A DNA stretch of 10,931 nt from contig DGRR01000015.1 in assembly GCA_002389995.1 (NCBI GenBank), forward strand, positions 1-10,931. Reading direction: 5' to 3'. Below are positions 5,992-10,931 of the stretch, piece after piece. A model generated the notes under the pieces. That model made no database searches. It saw only the letters and a list, made by a program, of their open reading frames with translations, and was not told the origin of the DNA. Positions within the stretch are counted from its first letter, which is position 1; each line of letters begins with the position of its first letter. Source of the DNA: Ruminococcus sp. UBA4383. GTDB lineage: Bacteria; Bacillota; Clostridia; Oscillospirales; Ruminococcaceae. Made by a program: the position numbers and the translations under genes.

Positions 5992-7887
5992 ATGGATAAC
6001 GACAGAATAATAAATATTGCGGTTATTGTTTCAGGCATAGATGAAGAATATCAGAACGACATAATAGAAGGCATAAACAGGTTTACAAGACAGCATAACG
6101 TAAATACCTCATATTTTGCCGCTTTCGGCGGTATGATTGGCAGTAATCTCTACGATATAGGCGAATACTGTATCTATAACCTGATTGATTATGATTTCTT
6201 TGATGCGGTCATACTTATGACAAATACCATATGCAATACGGAAGTAAAGGAAAAAATAATCAGAAACGTCAGAAAATCAGGAATACCCGCAGTTATATTC
6301 GACTGTGCCGACTATCCCGAAATATTCAATATCAGCATAGACAATATCACTGCCATGAAGGATATCATAAGACATACAATTAAAGTACACGGTGCGGAAA
6401 CTTTAAACTATATCTCAGGTCCTATGTCAAACCCCGAAGCAAGAGACAGGCTTAAAGCTTTCCGTGAAGTAATGGCTGAAAATAACCTCCCCGTCGATGA
6501 ACAGCGCATTTATTACGGAGAATTCAGAAGCCCTGACGGAAAATCTGCCATTGAATACTTTATGAGTACGGGGCAGTCTCTCCCCGATGCATATATCTGT
6601 GCAAATGATGCAATGGCTCTTACCGCTGTAAGCACTCTCGAAAAATTCGGCTATAAAGTACCCGATGATACAATAGTTACAGGTTTTGACTACACCTATA
6701 ACGCAAGAAATTTCACCCCCGCCCTCACTTCCGTTAAAAGACCCCTCGAAGAAGCAGGATATATAGCCTGTCAGACAATTCTTGACATACTCAGCGGAAA
6801 TATCCCCGAAAAAACCATAAGACTTGAAGCTTCCCCCATATTTTCCGAAAGTTGCGGCTGCTGCTGCGACAAATCCAACGATATAACAGAATATAAAAGA
6901 CGTACCTATAAGAAAATCGAAACAAATAACGAAAATGTCCATATGCTCAATATATTCGCCGCTAAACTCGCTGAAACGGAAACTTTTGAGGACAACCTCA
7001 ATGTAATAAAAGATTTTATCCCCAGACTTGAATGTGAAAGATTTTCTCTCTGCCTTACAAGCGACTGGCAGGAGACTTTTATGGAAAATGACCCCGAATA
7101 TGCATTTTCTTCGGGAATGACCGCTCCGCTTATATGGGAAAAAAATAATGTCTCGTCTGTCGAATACTTCTCAGGAAACGAAATGTACCCCGCTGAACTC
7201 ACAAACGGCGGAAATATAAGTTTCTTCCTCCCGATTCATTTCAGGGAAAGATGTCTCGGATACTACATCATCACAAACGGTGAATTCGGTATATACAGCC
7301 TTTTCTGCCATACTTTCTCCATGAATATAAGCCATTCCCTCGAAAATATCCGAAAACTTATACATATAAACAAGGCTATGGACGAACTCAACAGACTCTA
7401 TGTAATAGACCCCCTCTGCGATATCTACAACAGAAACGGCTTTATAAACATAGTTGACAATACATTCAATGAATGTGTAAAGAAAAATAAAAAAGTTATG
7501 CTTACCTTTGTCGATATGGACGGTCTTAAATTCATAAACGACAACTATGGTCATAATGAAGGCGATTTCGCTATAAAAAAACTCGCTGAAGCTATAACCG
7601 AATCCGTCCGCCCTGGCAGCGTGTGCGCCCGTTTCGGAGGCGATGAATTTGTTATATTCAATAAAAATGTTTCGGACAAAGATGCGGAATCCTTTGAAAG
7701 AAAATTAAACCGCAAACTCGAAAATAAAAACGAAATCTTCAATAAACCCTATAAAATTTCCGCAAGCGTGGGAAGTATCATAACTGTCGCAAATGATGAC
7801 ACTACCCTCTTTAACCTGATACAGCAGGCTGATGATGCCATGTACGAAATAAAGAAACGAAAGAAAAATTCACGCTCTTTCGGCTGA
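5992..7887 (+). CDS. LacI-type sensor domain protein with intact GGDEF (predicted diguanylate cyclase)
   Basis: Predicted to make c-di-GMP from two GTP under control of a bound ligand. The start is the ATG at 5992, with GGAG 7 nt upstream, giving 631 residues. Residues 5 to about 285 match the periplasmic-binding-protein-like ligand domain of LacI-family regulators (INIAVIVSG, YICANDAMALTAV, IVTGFDYTYNARNFTPALTSV). There is no helix-turn-helix and no signal or membrane segment, so it acts in the cytoplasm. A cysteine cluster SCGCCC (287-292) ends this domain. A linker and GAF-like region (about 300-455) follow. The GGDEF domain (about 465-631) has VDMDGLKFINDNYGHNEGD and RFGGDEF (547-553), with metal-binding Asp508. 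The inhibitory RxxD site is changed to RPGS (540-543), so product inhibition may be weak. The ligand is unknown; sugars are typical for this fold. Confidence 0.88.
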   Translation: MDNDRIINIAVIVSGIDEEYQNDIIEGINRFTRQHNVNTSYFAAFGGMIGSNLYDIGEYCIYNLIDYDFFDAVILMTNTICNTEVKEKIIRNVRKSGIPAVIFDCADYPEIFNISIDNITAMKDIIRHTIKVHGAETLNYISGPMSNPEARDRLKAFREVMAENNLPVDEQRIYYGEFRSPDGKSAIEYFMSTGQSLPDAYICANDAMALTAVSTLEKFGYKVPDDTIVTGFDYTYNARNFTPALTSVKRPLEEAGYIACQTILDILSGNIPEKTIRLEASPIFSESCGCCCDKSNDITEYKRRTYKKIETNNENVHMLNIFAAKLAETETFEDNLNVIKDFIPRLECERFSLCLTSDWQETFMENDPEYAFSSGMTAPLIWEKNNVSSVEYFSGNEMYPAELTNGGNISFFLPIHFRERCLGYYIITNGEFGIYSLFCHTFSMNISHSLENIRKLIHINKAMDELNRLYVIDPLCDIYNRNGFINIVDNTFNECVKKNKKVMLTFVDMDGLKFINDNYGHNEGDFAIKKLAEAITESVRPGSVCARFGGDEFVIFNKNVSDKDAESFERKLNRKLENKNEIFNKPYKISASVGSIITVANDDTTLFNLIQQADDAMYEIKKRKKNSRSFG

Positions 7888-7906
7888 TTATTTCCCGCAA
7901 CAAAAT

Positions 7907-7934
7907 ATCCCCCGTATTTTTCGGGGGATTTTTT
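7907..7934 (+). terminator. Rho-independent terminator between the two convergent GGDEF genes
   Basis: ATCCCCCG (7907-7914) pairs with CGGGGGAT (7922-7929) around a 7-nt loop, followed by six T residues. It lies 19 bp after the plus-strand gene and abuts the stop codon (7936-7934) of the convergent gene. The minus-strand run after the stem (ATATTTTG) is weaker, so it may act in both directions. Confidence 0.88.
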
Positions 7935-9703
7935 CATATGAATGCCTGTTTTTTCAGTATGGACGAAATAAGTCTGCCAAGTATCACAAGATAATTTATA
8001 TCTGATACAGACCATTTTTTGAATCTGCCTATGTAACAGAATGATATCATTCCCTTCACTATTGCATCATCTGTTATGAGATATTCTACTGCTCCGCCTA
8101 TATTTTCCGATGAAAGACGCATAAAGGCATTGTCGTCCCTGCCCTCAAGTTCATTTACATTGTCTATAACAAATACGCTGTCACCTGAAAATCTGTTTGT
8201 AAAATTATTTTCAAGCACATATGATGCATTTCTTGATACAGCATTTCCGCAGCTAAGTATAAGACTCATGTCACTGCCTGCAAATACACATATGTCATCT
8301 ATCGAAAACTGTGAGCGTATCTGTTCAAGCAGAACCGATATATCGGGTATGCGTCCGAATACAAGACTTTCAGTAATATTTCCGACAAAAGACAATTTTT
8401 CCGTAGTATCTTTTCCGTTGCTGAGAAAAGCTATTTTATTTTCGATATCCTTTTCAACAGGACCGTGCTTGTTTATATCGTATATTACATAGCGGTTTTT
8501 TCCCTTTTCCTGAGCGAGATACAAAGCCTTGTCCGCCTGCATGAAAAGTTCATCATAGTCCTTGCTGTCCGTGGGATATGTCGATACCCCCATTGAACAG
8601 GTAAGATGAAAATTTTCAAAACGTTCCGAAAAGGCATATTCCGTATTTGTGCGTATAGCCCTGAGTATTCCACGCAAATCCTCCTCGTCCCTTGTTTCTT
8701 CAAGGACTATGAGAAAACCTCCTCCGCTTATACGTCCTGCAATACCTCTTGTGCCTATTTCCTTTTTTACTATTGATGCTATGGTATAGATTACTTCATC
8801 ACCGAAAAGATGCCCGTATCTTGAATTTATATCCGTGAAATCATCTATGTCAAGTATGACAAGATTTACATTGTACGCAGGTTCGCCCGAAAGTATGTCA
8901 AGAGCATATGATGTTACTGCCCTTTTGCTTAAAAGTCCCGAAAGCTGGTCTTTATTCGATTCAAGAGATAAATTTATATCTTTCGCCTTGTGTTTTGAAC
9001 TTATGACGGATATTATGCCGTATACGGTCTTGTTTTCAGGGTCAGAATGATGCGTTACACCTTTGAAAAGACAAAGTTCCCTGTTTTTTCCGTTTGTGAG
9101 AATTGATGTTTCAAGTTCATAGTCAAAACGGTATACGCCGTTTTTTATATCACGGCACAGCGTATTGAATGTTTCAAGATACCTCGAAAGCACATAGCCT
9201 GAATTTATTGCATTCTCACGCCATTTTTCAAGCGGTTCGTCAGTGAGTGTTATATCACGGCAGAAATCAGATATGTATATTTTTATCCTTTTTGTCTCAA
9301 AACTGTATTCAAAGGCAAAATCACCGCTGAGACTGAGAATAAATCTGTAACGTGAAAGATTTTTCCTGTATCTCATTGAATTTTCTTCGAGAGTAAATAT
9401 ATCACTGAAATCTATGCTGTAAAGGTTTCCCTCGCCTGTATGCCCTGAAAGTTTTACTCCTGCAAGCACCCACCTCATTTCACCGTTAAGACCTTTCATT
9501 CTTATGACGGTTTTTCTTTCGGCATTGTCGGAAATTTTCATAAATTCCTCTATTTTTTCCGCATCATCGGGATAAATTGTGCGCTTTATGGAATATGTGA
9601 CATCATTTCCGAAATAACTGAAAAATGCTTCGTCAGCACTTTGAGTGTGAAAACTGCTGTCAACTGTTACTCTGCCTATTCTGTATAAATTTTCCGTGTT
9701 CAA
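7934..9703 (-). CDS. PAS-like / degenerate GGDEF / GAF-like signalling protein
   Basis: This is a soluble protein of 589 residues with no membrane segment. Residues 1 to about 105 resemble a PAS fold (TIYPDDAEKIEEF, then LNGEMRWVLAGVKL). About 115-240 looks like a second PAS-like unit. Residues 250-410 are a GGDEF domain with a good substrate half, DIDDFTDINSRYGHLFGD (285-302), and a typical C-terminal end (MQADKALYLAQEKGKNRYVIYD). The signature is SGGGF (326-330) instead of GGDEF, and no RxxD inhibitory site is seen. It is therefore probably not an active cyclase, and may bind GTP or another nucleotide as a sensor. Residues about 440-585 resemble a GAF domain, an unusual position after GGDEF. 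The start codon is TTG at 9703, with AGGAGGT exactly 7 nt upstream. It has a strong own promoter and converges on the intact GGDEF gene. Confidence 0.85.
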   Translation of the reverse strand: MNTENLYRIGRVTVDSSFHTQSADEAFFSYFGNDVTYSIKRTIYPDDAEKIEEFMKISDNAERKTVIRMKGLNGEMRWVLAGVKLSGHTGEGNLYSIDFSDIFTLEENSMRYRKNLSRYRFILSLSGDFAFEYSFETKRIKIYISDFCRDITLTDEPLEKWRENAINSGYVLSRYLETFNTLCRDIKNGVYRFDYELETSILTNGKNRELCLFKGVTHHSDPENKTVYGIISVISSKHKAKDINLSLESNKDQLSGLLSKRAVTSYALDILSGEPAYNVNLVILDIDDFTDINSRYGHLFGDEVIYTIASIVKKEIGTRGIAGRISGGGFLIVLEETRDEEDLRGILRAIRTNTEYAFSERFENFHLTCSMGVSTYPTDSKDYDELFMQADKALYLAQEKGKNRYVIYDINKHGPVEKDIENKIAFLSNGKDTTEKLSFVGNITESLVFGRIPDISVLLEQIRSQFSIDDICVFAGSDMSLILSCGNAVSRNASYVLENNFTNRFSGDSVFVIDNVNELEGRDDNAFMRLSSENIGGAVEYLITDDAIVKGMISFCYIGRFKKWSVSDINYLVILGRLISSILKKQAFI

Positions 9704-9726
9704 AAAAATTACCTCCTGTCCGCAAC

Positions 9727-9738
9727 GGGAACAGTCCC
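9727..9738 (-). promoter_or_regulatory. Short GGGA/TCCC hairpin in the leader of the degenerate GGDEF gene
   Basis: GGGA (9727-9730) pairs with TCCC (9735-9738) around a 4-nt loop, near the predicted 5' end of the transcript. It resembles the hairpin at the same place in the asnB leader, but a 4-bp stem is weak evidence. Confidence 0.25.
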
Positions 9739-9753
9739 TTTATCAATGACAGA

Positions 9754-9783
9754 ATTATAACATACAAATACAGCCTGCGTCAA
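9754..9783 (-). promoter_or_regulatory. Promoter of the degenerate GGDEF gene
   Basis: On the minus strand TTGACG (9783-9778) is followed after 18 bp by a perfect TATAAT (9759-9754), which is also preceded by TG to make an extended -10. Transcription would start near 9747, leaving a leader of about 45 nt before the TTG start codon. Confidence 0.8.
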
Positions 9784-10008
9784 GGATTTTTTAACAATTC
9801 AAGACGAAAATCATTAAAAAAATTTTCTGCTATTTCACTAAACTTTATAGACAATATCAGGTAATTTTAACGAAAGAAATTTGATAATATCTTTTAATAA
9901 TTAATTTTTCCCCTGTAATCCGTTGTTTATGATTTGTCAATTTACTCAGATAGTAAAAAATAAATATTTATCGCTTTTAAATCTTGATAACTTTGGCTAA
10001 CATTTAGA
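9784..10008. other. AT-rich intergenic stretch between divergent promoters
   Basis: The gap between the two divergent coding regions is 9704-10072, and this is its central part. I see no credible ORF, RNA gene, terminator or recognised riboswitch. It contains A/T runs and a TTGTCAA heptamer (9934-9940), repeated near the pflB promoter. Its length suggests regulatory sites for pflB, but none can be assigned. Confidence 0.5.
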
Positions 10009-10037
10009 TTGACAATTCTTCAACAATGTGCTAATAT
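10009..10037 (+). promoter_or_regulatory. Promoter of pflB
   Basis: TTGACA (10009-10014) and TAATAT (10032-10037) are separated by 17 bp, and the -10 is preceded by TGC, making it an extended -10. Transcription would start near 10044, giving a leader of about 30 nt. Copies of TTGTCAA flank it, which could be operator half-sites or chance. Confidence 0.75.
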
Positions 10038-10072
10038 TAATATAGTCAAAAATTTGTCAAAGGAGTATGGAT

Positions 10073-10931
10073 ATGTTACATTTCATTAAAGAATTTCCAA
10101 AGGAATGGGAAGGCTTCAAAGAAGGCCGCTGGTGCAATACATCTGTAAATGTCCGTGATTTCATCAAGAAAAACTACACACCCTATGACGGTGATGAAAG
10201 CTTCCTCGCTCCCCCAACAGAGGCTACAAAAAAACTCTGGGAACAGGTCATGGATTTGTCCCGTCAGGAACGTGAGGCTGGCGGTGTCCTCGATATGGAT
10301 ACAAAAATAATCTCCACTATCACTTCCCATGGTGCAGGCTACCTCAATAAAGACCTCGAACAGATTGTCGGCTTACAGACAGACAAGCCTTTTAAACGCT
10401 CCCTCCAGCCCTTCGGCGGTATAAGAATGGCGCAGCAAGCCTGCAAAGAATACGGCTATGAGGTTGACCCGTCAGTTGTGGAAATTTTCACAAAGTACAG
10501 AAAAACTCACAATCAGGGCGTTTTCGATGCCTATACCCCCGAAATGCGCCTCGCCCGTCACTCCGCTATCCTTACGGGTCTGCCCGACGCTTACGGCAGA
10601 GGCAGAATTATAGGCGATTACAGGCGTGTTGCCCTCTATGGCGTTGATATCCTTATTGCCGACAAAAAACATCAGATTGAAACTTCTCTTGTGAGAATGA
10701 CTTCAAAAAATATCCGCCTGCGTGAAGAACTCGCTGAACAGGTCCGTGCTTTGCAGGATTTGAAAAAACTCGGCGAAATATACGGTTTCGATATCTCAAA
10801 ACCCGCATCAACCGCAAAAGAAGCCGTTCAGTGGCTCTATTTCGGATATCTTGCCGCTGTCAAGGAACAGAACGGCGCAGCTATGTCACTCGGCAGAACT
10901 TCCACTTTCCTCGATATATTCATTCAGCGTG
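10073..10931 (+). CDS. pflB: Pyruvate formate-lyase (formate C-acetyltransferase), N-terminal part, cut by window edge
   Basis: This glycyl-radical enzyme converts pyruvate and CoA to acetyl-CoA and formate in anaerobic fermentation. The first 286 codons are present. They match PflB closely: VNVRDFIKKNYTPYDGDESF (residues 24-43), TSHGAGYLNK, IVGLQTDKPFKRSLQPFGGI, YRKTHNQGVFDAYTPEM, GLPDAYGRGRIIGDYRR and NGAAMSLGRTSTFLDIFI. These are specific to pyruvate formate-lyase rather than to glycerol dehydratase-type relatives. The active-site cysteine pair and the C-terminal glycyl-radical motif lie beyond the window, so activity cannot be confirmed. I chose the ATG at 10073, 7 nt after AAAGGAG. The in-frame ATG at 10067 is only 1 nt from it and too close. 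A pflA activase gene usually follows, but would be outside the window. Confidence 0.95.
   Translation, partial: MLHFIKEFPKEWEGFKEGRWCNTSVNVRDFIKKNYTPYDGDESFLAPPTEATKKLWEQVMDLSRQEREAGGVLDMDTKIISTITSHGAGYLNKDLEQIVGLQTDKPFKRSLQPFGGIRMAQQACKEYGYEVDPSVVEIFTKYRKTHNQGVFDAYTPEMRLARHSAILTGLPDAYGRGRIIGDYRRVALYGVDILIADKKHQIETSLVRMTSKNIRLREELAEQVRALQDLKKLGEIYGFDISKPASTAKEAVQWLYFGYLAAVKEQNGAAMSLGRTSTFLDIFIQR

Noticed and set aside
6427..6942. 171-residue open frame on the minus strand inside the GGDEF gene
   Set aside because: It is antisense to a well-supported coding region, matches no family I recognise, and has a composition typical of a shadow frame.
9985..10004. Possible Rex-type (TTGTTAA-N4-TTAACAA) operator, TTGATAACTTTGGCTAACAT, upstream of pflB
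   Set aside because: The two halves are spaced 6 rather than 4 nt apart and differ at several positions from the consensus, so the match is not better than chance in AT-rich DNA.

Overview
The window looks like a chromosomal stretch from a low-GC, Gram-positive gut or rumen anaerobe in the Clostridia, most likely a Ruminococcus-type Oscillospiraceae. The reasons are a large single-chain PurL, a strictly anaerobic pyruvate formate-lyase, strong AGGAGG ribosome binding sites, TTGACA/TATAAT promoters, and a LacI-sensor/GGDEF protein of a kind common in that group. This placement is an inference from gene content, not a database result.

Left part (1-3710). On the minus strand, mtaB (tRNA methylthiotransferase) is followed after 32 bp by the 5' part of purL, which runs off the left edge. 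Divergent from mtaB, a plus-strand gene with a strong promoter and a structured leader of about 100 nt encodes a 76-residue HPr-like protein. It lacks the phosphorylatable histidine but keeps the regulatory serine. It converges on pyrB across one shared terminator hairpin. PyrB is unusual: the catalytic chain carries a PyrI-type four-cysteine zinc domain at its C-terminus, without the nucleotide-binding regulatory domain.

Middle (3711-5991). asnB (glutamine-dependent asparagine synthetase) lies upstream of pyrB on the same strand. The 140-bp gap between them holds a 78-bp palindromic element. Both enzymes consume aspartate. asnB has its own promoter and leader hairpin.

Right part (5992-10931). 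Two soluble GGDEF proteins converge on a shared terminator. The first has a LacI-type ligand-binding domain, a linker and an intact GGDEF domain. The second has PAS-like domains, a GGDEF domain with the signature degraded to SGGGF, and a C-terminal GAF-like domain, and starts at TTG. They may form a c-di-GMP (or related dinucleotide) enzyme/receptor pair, but that is a hypothesis. After a 356-bp AT-rich gap, a TTGACA/TAATAT promoter drives pflB, which is cut by the right edge.

I see no tRNA, rRNA, CRISPR array, insertion sequence or phage gene. Most of the window is ordinary housekeeping. The points worth a second look are the PyrB-zinc fusion, the His-less HPr, the intact/degenerate GGDEF pair and the palindrome before pyrB.
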